Positions 53,747 through 62,733 of a stretch of DNA of 64,000 nt are shown here, piece after piece (the stretch's first letter is position 1; the number at the start of each line of letters is the position of its first letter). Source of the DNA: Maniola hyperantus. Lineage: Eukaryota > Arthropoda > Insecta > Lepidoptera > Nymphalidae. The notes below the pieces were generated by a model. The model worked only from the letters and a program-made list of their open reading frames with translations. It was not told the origin of the DNA and did not search any database. Both the position numbers and the translations under genes were made by a program. The stretch spans positions 5,828,001 to 5,892,000 of the forward strand of contig NC_048555.1 of NCBI RefSeq assembly GCF_902806685.2, read 5' to 3'.

Positions 53747-54044
53747 TATGCTTTATAGCAGACATGAGGGGAAAAATCTAAAAACCGTGAATTTGTGGTT
53801 ACATCACAAGAAAAAAATTACAATGTGTTCATGAACAAATATTGCTATTTTATCAAGTTTCATCTGCGTCATTTCGCTTATATCAAGATCCGGTCGAACT
53901 TTCTCAAAATCATCAAGTACCTATACCTAGAATAACAACAAAAGTAGTTACCCACATACTACCAGCCTATTCATGCAGTCTATCTATAGTCTACAGATGT
54001 ACTTAAACTCTGTCTTTTGCACTAACTGTCTATGACCTCTACAG

Positions 54045-54203
54045 ATCTGCCTCTTCGGTAGCCTAGCCAATGCGCTGAACGTGGCCGTCCTGACGCGGAG
54101 GGACCTAGCCACCGCCCCCATCAACCGTCTGCTCAAGTGGCTGGCCGTCGCCGACGTGTTTGTCATGCTGGAGTACGTGCCCTTTGCTATTTACAGATAT
54201 CTC
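54045..54203 (+). CDS. DMSR-family GPCR, exon 2: TM1 to TM2
   Basis: 53 codons, phase 0 on both sides, between 'tatgacctctacag' and GTGAGT. It encodes ICLFGSLANALNVAVLTRRD, which holds the GxxxNxLN helix-1 motif and the short LTRRDL first intracellular loop, then a TM2 with the LAVAD motif (WLAVADVFVMLEYVPFAIY). The LAVAD-x-x-V-M-L-E-Y-x-P-F wording is a hallmark of the DMSR group, not of the Drosophila FMRFamide-receptor group. The exon is noticeably GC-richer than its introns. Confidence 0.92.
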
Positions 54204-54294
54204 GTGAGTATGAACTATGAATAATTAGCGATGGTTTTACAGATTACTGACGTCATTTATCGTTGTGCACCACACAAGTCAAAATTACGATTTT

Positions 54295-54627
54295 TGACGA
54301 CCTCCCTGGCGCAGTTGTAAGCACTGTGGTCTTATTAGTCGGAGGTCCCGGGCTCAATTCCTGGCAGGGGTTTGGAATTTTATAATTACTAAATTTCTGG
54401 TCTGGTCTGATGGGAGGCTTCGGCCGTGGCTAGTTACCACCCTACCAGCAAAGCCATGCCGCCAAGAGATTCAGCGTTCCGGTACGATGCCCTGTAGCCT
54501 CCCACCAGACCAGAGCAGAGACAATTTTAGAAATCATGAAATCCCAAATTGCCCATGCCGGGAATCGAACCCGGCACCTCCCACTTATAAGACCACAGCG
54601 CTCACCACTGCGCCAGGGAGGTCGTCA
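54295..54627. mobile_element. Two SINE-1 copies in head-out inverted arrangement
   Basis: The left copy (plus) starts 'tgacgacctccctggcgcag', passes box B 'ggtcccgggctcaattcctg' and runs into the body ('gaggcttcggccgtggctag', 'ttccggtacgatgccctgta'). The right copy (minus) ends 'ctgcgccagggaggtcgtca' and has box B on the minus strand 'gggttcgattcccggcatgg'. The arms pair over at least 70 bp. The right end is 19 nt from GPCR exon 3. Confidence 0.85.
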
Positions 54628-54646
54628 AAAGTGTATTTACTCGCAG

Positions 54647-54783
54647 CTGTTCCCGGGCCAAGTGGAGCGGCCGTACTCGTGGGCGGTGTACATGCTGTTC
54701 CACATGCACTTCACGCAGATCCTGCACACCGCGTCCATATTGCTCACTCTGTCACTGGCCATCTGGCGATACATTGCTATCAA
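54647..54783 (+). CDS. DMSR-family GPCR, exon 3: first extracellular loop and TM3
   Basis: 137 bp from 'tttactcgcag' to GTGAGT; phase 0 in, phase 2 out (AA|G makes Lys with the next exon). It encodes LFPGQVERPYSWAVYMLFHM, then HFTQILHTASILLTLSLAIW and RYIAIK. TM3 ends in WRY in place of the usual DRY/ERY motif, as I recall for DMSR-type receptors. No cysteine is present at the start of TM3, where most class A receptors have the disulphide cysteine. The SINE pair directly upstream leaves a very short tract before the acceptor. Confidence 0.92.
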
Positions 54784-54819
54784 GTGAGTAATGCATTCCA
54801 TGACACCTACCGGCTACCT

Positions 54820-55194
54820 ATACAGGGTGTAACGGGAACGCTAGCAAAAACTAAGCGTTATTGCTATAGTACCTAAACACAATAGAATACCAATAACCAT
54901 TTGCCTCATTTTGTAGTTTTAGTGATTTAATATTTTTCAATCCCGCAATGTATAGCGTGCAAAACTGGGGTCAATGCCCTACCTACGACGCGGCATTGAC
55001 TTCGAGTGGCCTACTTACGCAATGTTCGTTGACCTGTAGCTTCAGTCAGATGTTTTATTTGCAATATATATCGTAAACTTTTACAAAATTATAGGATTTT
55101 TATATATTTTTTCGCGTTTCTTTTATGTCATATCAGTAATCATCAGTACTATCATCTGTCTTCGTTTTTGTCAGCGTTTTGGTTACACCCTATA
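54820..55194 (-). mobile_element. 375-bp TIR MITE (GGTGTAAC family), copy 2
   Basis: Inverted relative to 46047-46434: 'atacagggtgtaacgggaac', 'taccaataaccatttgcctc', 'gcaatgtatagcgtgcaaaa', 'gcaatgttcgttgacctgta' and 'ggttacaccctatat'. It lies 37 bp after GPCR exon 3. The right end is less conserved. Confidence 0.8.
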
Positions 55195-55852
55195 TAATTG
55201 TAGAAAAGAAGTAGAATACGTTGTACTATTCTAAGGTAAAGATTACTACAACACTTAAATTCAAAAATCTCTGACAAAGCGGTGTATTACTCTATGTACA
55301 CCAATTTCTTAGAAAAAAACAGGTCGATTTGAGAACCTCCCCGTTTTTGGAAGTCTGTTCAAAGGCCTCCTTAGAAAACTTAGATTGCAGTAAAAAGTTA
55401 CTTGAGCACAAATGTGACTTTTTATATAGGTTAATACCTATATAAAAAGGCAATAATAATGAATTAATTAATAACCCAGGTGATAGCTCAAAATCAGAAG
55501 GAATGACTGAATGTCTCAGGTTTGAATGACATATTACTTAGTACCTTAGTATTTTATAATTTTTACAATCTTACATTAGGGCCGTTTGATTCATTTTATA
55601 AGTCTTTTTGATCATCCAAACAATTACTTATTGTAATTTCGGTTGTAAGTAGAGCAAGCACGCCAATTTATCGAAATACCTTTGGCATTTCAAGTTAGGT
55701 TTGCTTGTGACGGGCTTAATAATTAATTGGATTATTAATTAATATGCATTCTTTGACAGCAGTAGGTAGTATACGGTTTACTTATACATATTTATGTAAG
55801 TGTAAAGTTGCAAACACACTATACTATGTTGTGGACAGAGGTGTGGTACAGT
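55195..55852. other. GPCR intron 3, short repeat edge
   Basis: 55312-55370 holds the inverted 'ggtcgatttgagaacctccc' edge of a common repeat (compare 42120). Otherwise unrecognised. Confidence 0.45.
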
Positions 55853-55947
55853 CTATAGTACGCGACAGGTGGAAATGGCAATCGGGTGGGGATGTCCCGC
55901 ACACCCGCATAGCCCCTACGCTAACCCGTGTGAGAATAAGTACTATA
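55853..55947. mobile_element. GC-rich fold-back MITE, deleted copy 5
   Basis: Left end 'tatagtacgcgacaggtgga', then 'aatggcaatcgggtggggat'; the right arm is mostly lost and it closes with 'aagtactatata'. Confidence 0.6.
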
Positions 55948-56943
55948 TAAGGACATAATAAGTAGTCACAATTAAAGAGTTCAATTATGCTCTTTAATCT
56001 ATGCTCGGCACCTAAAATATTATTTCATACTATCAACAGTTATTGAACCCCTATGGCTTTGGAATTGGATTTTTTTTCAAATTCGTACACAATTTTCGAT
56101 AAATAACTTATTGCCAAGTTTACTCTGTCCGATCGCTTTTCGTCGCATTACGATTTACGACACATCCGTGTGTTTATACCTTTATGCAAGGGTCTTTGAG
56201 TACTTTGAGCTGACACTAAGCAAATGTTCAACTTTATTTAAACATCATGTAGTTAGTTAGCATTGAATAATTAATTTGAGAACTTAGTTTCGCCTTAATT
56301 GATCCGTTAATATTTGTACGATGCGCACTCAAGAAAACGAACTGATAAACCAGCTTATATTTTCCATACCTATCTGTTTAAATTGAAGTCTCAACCGTTA
56401 AATAGATCCTGACAACATCTGGCACACATCCTTTAGAGATGGATAAAGCATTCTTTTTATGGCAGGAAATCAGACAGTTTCCACGCGGTTAAAAAATCTG
56501 AATCCATGGGGATAAAGTCGCGAGTTTCAGCTAGAATTCATAGAAAATCATTTTTATGAACTACAAATCTCAGTAAGCAATTTATGTAAATATGGAGGAC
56601 AGGTACCGACTACTGGGCAAGGCGCCAAGTGTACCAATCTTTCTCACACATATATCTTATTCGGAGAAAAATATGAGCTTGTATTTTACAAGGCAGAGTC
56701 TTCAATCACTCTAGTACGAGCTCGCTGATGTTCTAAATATTTAGATTATTTTCTCATATAAATAAGACAAACTGTTCGCAACATTGTCTTCTCCTTTTTC
56801 CAACAGTTGTCTGGGATAAATCGAGGTTAGAGGACCGCCTTTGCATTCTGTGTTTATTCCTAGGTTCCTATCTTTATAGGTAAGGTAAGGTGCTAGTAAC
56901 TTAGTCATTGAAAATGCGTTATTAATTTTCTCTTCTTCTATAG
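55948..56943. other. GPCR intron 3, nothing recognised
   Basis: AT-rich apart from a K-like edge at 56400-56540 ('atccatggggataaagtcgc', 'gagtttcagctag'). Ends in the acceptor 'tctcttcttctatag'. Confidence 0.5.
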
Positions 56944-57046
56944 GTACCCGTCCCACGGGCCTTCCTTATGTACAGAACGACGCTGCACCATCGCCATTAT
57001 GAGCAGCTTCCTCTTGCCTCCTATACTCTGTATCCCGTCGTACTTC
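56944..57046 (+). CDS. DMSR-family GPCR, exon 4: second intracellular loop and TM4
   Basis: 103 bp; completes Lys from exon 3 and ends in phase 0 at GTAAGT. It encodes YPSHGPSLCTERRCTIAI, then MSSFLLPPILCIPSYF. The loop follows WRYIAIKYP as in DMSR receptors, and TM4 has the typical PILCIP end. Small exon, so it is easily missed without its neighbours. Confidence 0.9.
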
Positions 57047-57100
57047 GTAAGTATTTCTTAAAATATAATTTTAGTAGGAGAGATTAGGGGAAACGCACAC

Positions 57101-57253
57101 CTGCAGACAGTGGCGTGCACCGGAGTTCAAGCCAGGGTATTTAGGTATGAATTTATTTTACGGCAGGTTAAAATGAAAAATAAGCATTGATTAATTACAA
57201 TGAGGGTAAGCAGTGCGTTTATGCATCTATGAGCTTCACGCCACTGCCTGCAG
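57101..57253. mobile_element. 153-bp TIR MITE
   Basis: Ends 'ctgcagacagtggcgtgcac' and, inverted, 'cttcacgccactgcctgcag' give CTGCAG(A/G)CAGTGGCGTG at both sides. Interior unremarkable and non-coding. Confidence 0.7.
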
Positions 57254-59138
57254 AGTGGTGTAGAGCCGAGATGGTACCTTTTTTGGTAACAACTAAAACT
57301 TAGCTTTACACGACTGTCCAAAAAAATAAATGTAATGTTTTCAGTGTTAATAAATTATAATGTATAATGTATGTAAACAAAGTATTATAATGTATGTAGG
57401 TTAACAAAGACGATTTTTTTTGTTTGGACACAATAGATTTTCCAGACACAGGGCACATCAAAGTTTTTTAAAAACAGAAATTTATTTTAGTACTTACCAA
57501 CAGATTTGAGTACCTACATACTCGACGTACTTATCTCTTAATTTGAAATACTTTTATGTACTATTCATGATTTGTATTATATTTAATGTACTATTCAAGT
57601 AGACGCTTACTAAGCATGTCAGTGCTAAGTTTTCAAAGATCTCTTAGAAAAGCTTACTACTTTTAAATAAAACTTTTTTAGTTCAAAATAGAATATAGGT
57701 TTAATTATATTTCTATGAAATTAGGTGGAATTCTGATCGACGAAAAGGAAAATTCCAGATAACGTGTAGAATTCTGGTACAAGAAAATTTCCTAAGAACT
57801 TATCGTTTATCTAAGTTTTGACTTGCAAAACTTCGCACGTATGAAAGTTTTGTGCCCCCTATTAAGTACAGCGAAATATGTTTAACTTTCGCATTGAGGT
57901 GTATTTCAAAGGTGCTGTACCTACTAAGACGTATCTACTAGCAATAAAACTTGCAGATGTTAGCTCTGGCAGGTCACTTGCATTGTATCAAATATTTGCG
58001 CAAGAAATTGCGTTACATTTCAACGGAAAATGCTTGCACTTATTGATATTGACATAACAATCACAGAAACAGCAAAAACTTGCCAGTGGACATGACTTAA
58101 TATTAGTCAGAACATTGACTCATATTTAATTTATTAATAATCTATATATTAATACTTTTGCCTTTTATTATGTTACATGGATATTTTCATTTTCAACGAT
58201 GTCAAAATCCAATCACCTGTTTCTGAAATTCTATTGCCTAAAACTGATTCTGAAATTGCTATTATACTAACCCCTTCCAGATTAGCTTGCTTCCATTTTA
58301 AACTGATATATCACTAAACACCTTGTGCTTGTGAGCTTGTGTTTATTCCGGTGAATCTTCGACTCGATTAAACAGTTTTTGACGGCACATTCATAGGCAG
58401 GTGGACTTTGCGAGAAGTGATTTGGATTACACTTTAGTCGCACAAGCAAAGACAAATTCAATACAAATGAAATCGCGGAAATGTTCATAAAGCGTTAATT
58501 AGGTATTATTGTCCACCCTTTATAAATATTAGCCTAATATGGTAAATATAATTATGTAGTAGCAAGTAGTGCAAACCAGCAAATATTAATATTTTCGGTC
58601 AATCCTGAAGGTTAGTTGGTAGGAAACACTCTTGGATATTAGCCCAATAAAGTCAACCTCAGTTATTTCTGTTCTTTTTATTTTATTTTAATTCCTTTCT
58701 TGTTTGTAAATTTTCATTAGCGCGCCAATTAAAATTTTCCGTTCGAACCAATGGGACCACTAATTTTACTGTTAAGTTCGCCTTTTGAATTCTCCTTTAA
58801 TTAGTGAAAAAAAACAAAAGAAACTGATGTAAATTACGACAATCTATGGGTATAAGAATTTTATTAATAAAAACACTACGCTCTCGATAAACACGTTTTC
58901 TCAGTAAAACCATTTTCTTTTGTTAGAATGGCCTGAAAAGAACATGCAATATAGAGTTGGGAATCCTTATGGTGGAAACGTTTTTACGTAACGTACAAGC
59001 ACTTGTGATTTACCCTCGGGAAAGCTTTGCGGCTTTCTGAAACTCAAATAATATAATTGGTGGTCTAGGTAAAAGAAAATATTTTACATTTGGTAAATTG
59101 AATGTACCTATCGTTTATTGGTTAACCACGAATCAAAA

Positions 59139-59667
59139 AACCGGCCAAGTGCGTGGCGGGCCACGCGCAGTGTAGGGTTCTGTAGTCACAAATTAGCTAG
59201 TCATGATAGTTTTCTTTTAAAATTGATTATATATACTACTGCTGTGAATTTTTCACGTTCCTATATACTACCATTTGGCTGATAAAGGGGGGAGGGACGG
59301 GACACTTGACTCTAATAAAAATTAGCATTTTAAAACATATTTTACAAACGGATTTAGAAATCGAAAAATGATGTTCCCACACCCACAGTATTTTTAAAAG
59401 ACCTATTCAACGATACCCCACACTATGGGGTAGACGAGAAAAAAAGAATTCATCCCCACTTTACATGTAGGGGAGCTACCCTAAAAAAATATCACAATTT
59501 TATTTCACCACTTTGTCGGCGTGATTAATATTTATACCCATGCCAAATTACAGATTTCTAGCACTAATAGTCTCTGAGATTAACCGAGGATGGACGGACG
59601 GACGGACAGACGGACGGACATGGCGAAACTATAAGGGTTCCTTGTTTACTACGGAGCCCTAAAAAGA
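59139..59667 (+). repeat. G-family-like interspersed repeat, long version
   Basis: Starts 'aaccggccaagtgcgtggcg' and ends 'actacggagccctaaaaag', with (GGAC)n at 59589-59620 and 'cgaaactataagggttcctt'. The middle ('ccacactatggggtagacga') differs from 9283-9703, so it may be a distinct subfamily with shared ends. Confidence 0.65.
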
Positions 59668-59747
59668 GAAGCGTTAAAGTTTTACGATTTTTGTCGTTTG
59701 TAGCGTTTGGACGGATGCGGATGGACCGATTTGAATGACCATTTAGA

Positions 59748-59888
59748 ATCGAAAAAATTATATTTTTAATCAAATAAACTTTTACAAGTGCTTTTGAATC
59801 GTCAAAATAATTTAGCAATGGTTTGGGATGTCGTTCCTACCGATAAGAACCAGCAAAAACAATAATCTTGGCGGTTGCTCTTTTCAAA
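59748..59888 (-). mobile_element. LINE 3' end fragment
   Basis: Inverse of 20857: 'caaataaacttttacaagtg', 'cttttgaatcgtcaaaataa', 'cgttcctaccgataagaacc'. The minus-strand frame across it is incidental. Confidence 0.55.
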
Positions 59889-60129
59889 TGTTCAATTTAC
59901 ATTAATATTATGACCATTTTTGAATAATAAATAGCAACTATTTAGATATTTTTTTCTAAATTCGAGATTGCTAGCCAGATTTTAAAATCATCATTTTTAA
60001 ACTATTGGTTTTCTTGCATGATGGTTATTGCGGAGATCAATATCTCTAGGCAAAGTCGAATGTCTCAGTTTATAGGAAGTTTAAATTTAATTGAACCGAA
60101 GTTAGTTGTAGCGAAATAATTATTGAATA

Positions 60130-60310
60130 CAAATACATCCAAGTCAGTAGATTGATTGTGCAGGGAATGGTGTGGCATGATACAATTAATGGCGCTTCGT
60201 TTCACGGGCAAGGCCGACACTCACACCTTAAATTAATCGTTCCCGATTCTATTACAGTATCACGTTGTTTTGGACTGTATCTACTCGGCTGGAAAATAGT
60301 ATCTAAATAA
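60130..60310. repeat. Diverged intronic duplication, copy A
   Basis: Aligns with 60775-60955: 'gtagattgattgtgcaggga', 'aatggcgcttcgtttcacgg', 'gcaaggccgacactcacacc' and 'ttaaattaatcgttcccga'. About two thirds of positions seem to match. Confidence 0.6.
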
Positions 60311-60774
60311 AAGGAAAATTTGTAGGTCAGCTCAGCCGGATGAGTTAAACAAAATGTACCTACTGACTAGTAATTGCAAATTACAGTACACAATATTATG
60401 CTCTCAGGCTTTTCTGTTTGTTTCTTTTATTCAATTTATCAGTACTTTGAAAAGAACTATAAGAAAAATGATCCTCATTGCGGCTATTATAAAATTTATT
60501 TATATCGATACCTAAACTTATAGGATAACGGCTTTTTGATTCAAAAGCTTGAAGAGAGTCTTGTTAAAGTTTTTTTGAATAAAAATTTATTCTATTCTGT
60601 TCTACTCTATTGGTTAACTTAGTACATATCTACTTTAAAAAAATTATATTTCTGATGTGGCTGCTCAGGTCTAAGGTAGTTGTATTTTTCCCATTGTTTT
60701 TCATAAGTAAATTTTATAATCCATTGTTTTAGAATTCAGGTAGTGTTTATTAAAATGATTCGACACAAAAATAG

Positions 60775-60955
60775 ATCGAAGCCACTTGATTGATTTTGTA
60801 AAAGAACGGTGAGACAGGCAAGGAACAAATGGCACTTAGGTTGCCGGTCAAGGTTCTTGTCGGATCCCACCTTAAATTAATCAATTCCGACGGTCGCTAT
60901 TTTCATTCTATTTTCAGACGATTGTTTGATGTTGGAGGAAAATAATTTGAAAGTA
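60775..60955. repeat. Diverged intronic duplication, copy B
   Basis: 'cttgattgattttgtaaaag', 'aaatggcacttaggttgccg', 'gtcaaggttcttgtcggatc' and 'ccaccttaaattaatcaatt' follow the same order as copy A 645 bp upstream. Confidence 0.6.
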
Positions 60956-61471
60956 GATTCCACGTTCTCAATTTCCTAGTTCCCTTTGAGCGTGCAACAG
61001 TATAGAGATTGCTTTTTCAAAAATGCACCAGATGCTTAAAATATTTTAGAGAATTTTTATTTACTAGACAAGGTTTTTTGTCGACTCGTTTTAAACATGT
61101 TTGCTAACGGTTGAAATTAGTAATCAACCTATCCGTACGTTACTAAACGATGTTGTTAATTGTGAACGAACGCCATACAATTTTTCAAAAATGACAATAG
61201 ATACATTATTCAGATTACTGATAATTTTATTATACGGATTAATAATAATTTTATTACTTTCGGGAGTAAAAGTTTTGTTACTTTTGGATATGAATAAACT
61301 TGTTAATAGAAGTAAATAATCATATGAGTGAAGTTAGAATGACTACTTATAGAGATGTCAGCCAGTCTAACAATCAAGCCATGTCGACTACATTTAACCA
61401 AGCAGAAATTACTTCGTTCTATTGTAAGTCACCTTGTTTGCCATTAACTTCAACTAATTATTGGTTTCCAG

Positions 61472-61850
61472 GTCTTCACAATACATCAAGACTACGCAAT
61501 AGACAACGGCCCAACAAAAGTGTTCTATGTTGATTCCAACTACGATGGCAGACTATACCAGACCAACTTCTGGGTGCATGCGGTTGTTATAAAACTACTT
61601 CCCTGCGTGATTTTGACAGTGATCAGTGCTTGGTTGATCCGGGTGCTATACCGGGCGAACAGCAGGAAGAAAGCCTTGAAAGGATACAGTGCTTGTCCAG
61701 TCCCTGCAGTGGTAAATGGGAACGGGAATATATTTACAAGGAAGTCCACAAAGCGGTCTAAAGCTGAACGGAGAACGGACCGGACTACAAGAATGCTTGT
61801 CGCAGTTCTCTTGTTGTTCCTGCTAACGGAGTTTCCCCAAGGAATTCTAG
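61472..61850 (+). CDS. DMSR-family GPCR, exon 5: second extracellular loop, TM5, third intracellular loop, TM6
   Basis: 379 bp from 'ttggtttccag' to G|GTTTGT, phase 0 in and phase 1 out. It encodes the extracellular loop VFTIHQDYAIDNGPTKVF..., TM5 FWVHAVVIKLLPCVILTVIS, a basic third loop (RANSRKKALK, KSTKRSKAERRTDRTTRM) and TM6 LVAVLLLFLLTEFPQGILG. The DRTTRMLxAVLLLFLxTEFPQGI run is the most characteristic DMSR signature and secures the family. The donor GTTTGT is weak but in the right place. The TM7 exon was not found before the window ends, so the gene is incomplete here at 351 codons plus one base. Confidence 0.93.
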
Positions 61851-61996
61851 GTTTGTACTGAGTTCGTCTAACTTGGGTAATTATGTAGTTTGAACTAAGA
61901 GCTCATGACAATTTTCGTAGTAACAACGCGAACATTTTAGCGTTCAAAGTTCCTGGTTGCTATTTGAGTAGCTTTGATAAATTAAAGTTTGAAAAA

Positions 61997-62138
61997 GTTG
62001 GAAGACCCCCACTAGGTGGATGGATGACATCATACGAGTCGCAGGGAGCCGCTGGGTTCAGGCAGCGCAAGACCGTGGCGTGTGGAAGTCCCTACAAGAG
62101 ACCTATGTCCAGCAGTGGACGTCTATCTGTTAATGATA
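61997..62138 (+). mobile_element. RTE-like LINE C-terminal fragment
   Basis: 'ttggaagacccccactaggt', 'cgagtcgcagggagccgctg', 'gcaagaccgtggcgtgtgga' and 'cctatgtccagcagtggacg'. Same family as 4436, 6160 and 48370; this one is the closest to a coding consensus, but short. Confidence 0.65.
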
Positions 62139-62684
62139 AATTAAAAGGTCTTTTAAAATAGCTTAGATTTAGTTCTACTAGTAAAAAAACTTATCTCCCG
62201 GGTCTAGTTAATTTCTTATCTTCATTTACAAGCAGATATTATAGTCTTTAAACAACTGTACATTTCCTAATAAGTTTTCTTTTTATTTGTGTGTACATTT
62301 TTGAGTGCAAGCAAATTTAATTATAGTTTGATTTTTAATTCCGTGGAATTCTGACGTTTCTTAATGTTACTTACCAGAGATAAAACAATTCCCACTAAGA
62401 AGAAAACTTTAAATATTGTACATAGGTAAATTTAAGTACATAAATCAATTGCCGCATGTATGTAAGATCATCACTTGAGAACAAATCAACCGATTTGGCC
62501 GATTTTTTGTTGTTTTCGTAAAGAACAAGGTTTTTGTGAAAGAATGTCTTACAAAATCCTGAATCAATATACTTATAATAAAATTGTAACAGGTCAAATT
62601 CTGTACATTGAAGATATTTTGAAAATTTTTTTTCGAGGGCACTCTATAATCGATACTGAACCCAAAACTGTAATTTTTTTCATT

Positions 62685-62688
<4 letters not shown>

Positions 62689-62733
<45 letters not shown>
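62689..62733 (+). repeat. (TGTC)n microsatellite, about 11 units
   Basis: Uninterrupted 'tgtctgtctgtctgtctgtc' run, the longest simple repeat in the window, at the start of a K-type repeat ('tatcacggccgcgcatcacg'). Confidence 0.95.

Larger units (their letters stand above)
52990..53752. mobile_element. Deleted PIF/Harbinger-type DNA transposon
   Basis: 763-bp insert in a G repeat in GPCR intron 1. The ends GGTAGAGTTTACACG and, inverted, AGCATAGTTTACACG share AGTTTACACG. Three-base flanks are TAA (52987) and TTA (53753), like the TWA target duplications of PIF/Harbinger but not identical. It keeps the start of a minus-strand MADF-domain protein gene and, on the plus strand, the N-terminal part of a nuclease gene, the divergent two-gene layout typical of these transposons, with the middle deleted. 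GCCAGC/GCTGGC words are repeated near both ends. Confidence 0.8.
52862..53900 (-). repeat. G-family repeat split by a PIF/Harbinger insertion
   Basis: The left part 'acagaacccttctaggatca' ... 'cttcccgttgacctagaatc' ... 'ggtaggtct' continues on the right with 'tatagcagacatgaggggaa' ... 'gtgaatttgtggttacatca'. Other copies run straight through this point, so 52990-53752 was inserted here. Confidence 0.75.
57047..61471 (+). other. GPCR intron 4 (4.4 kb)
   Basis: Bounded by TTC|GTAAGT and tttccag|GTC. It holds a MITE (57101), a G-family repeat (59139), a LINE tail (59748) and two diverged copies of one segment (60130 and 60775). Much of 57260-59130 shows nothing recognised. Confidence 0.85.

Noticed and set aside
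54298..54370. tRNA gene candidate
   Set aside because: It has A and B boxes but no full cloverleaf, and continues into a SINE body; the same head is at 22999-23130.
61300..61533. 77-codon plus-strand frame overlapping the start of GPCR exon 5
   Set aside because: Different frame from the receptor; crosses the intron-exon border without a domain.
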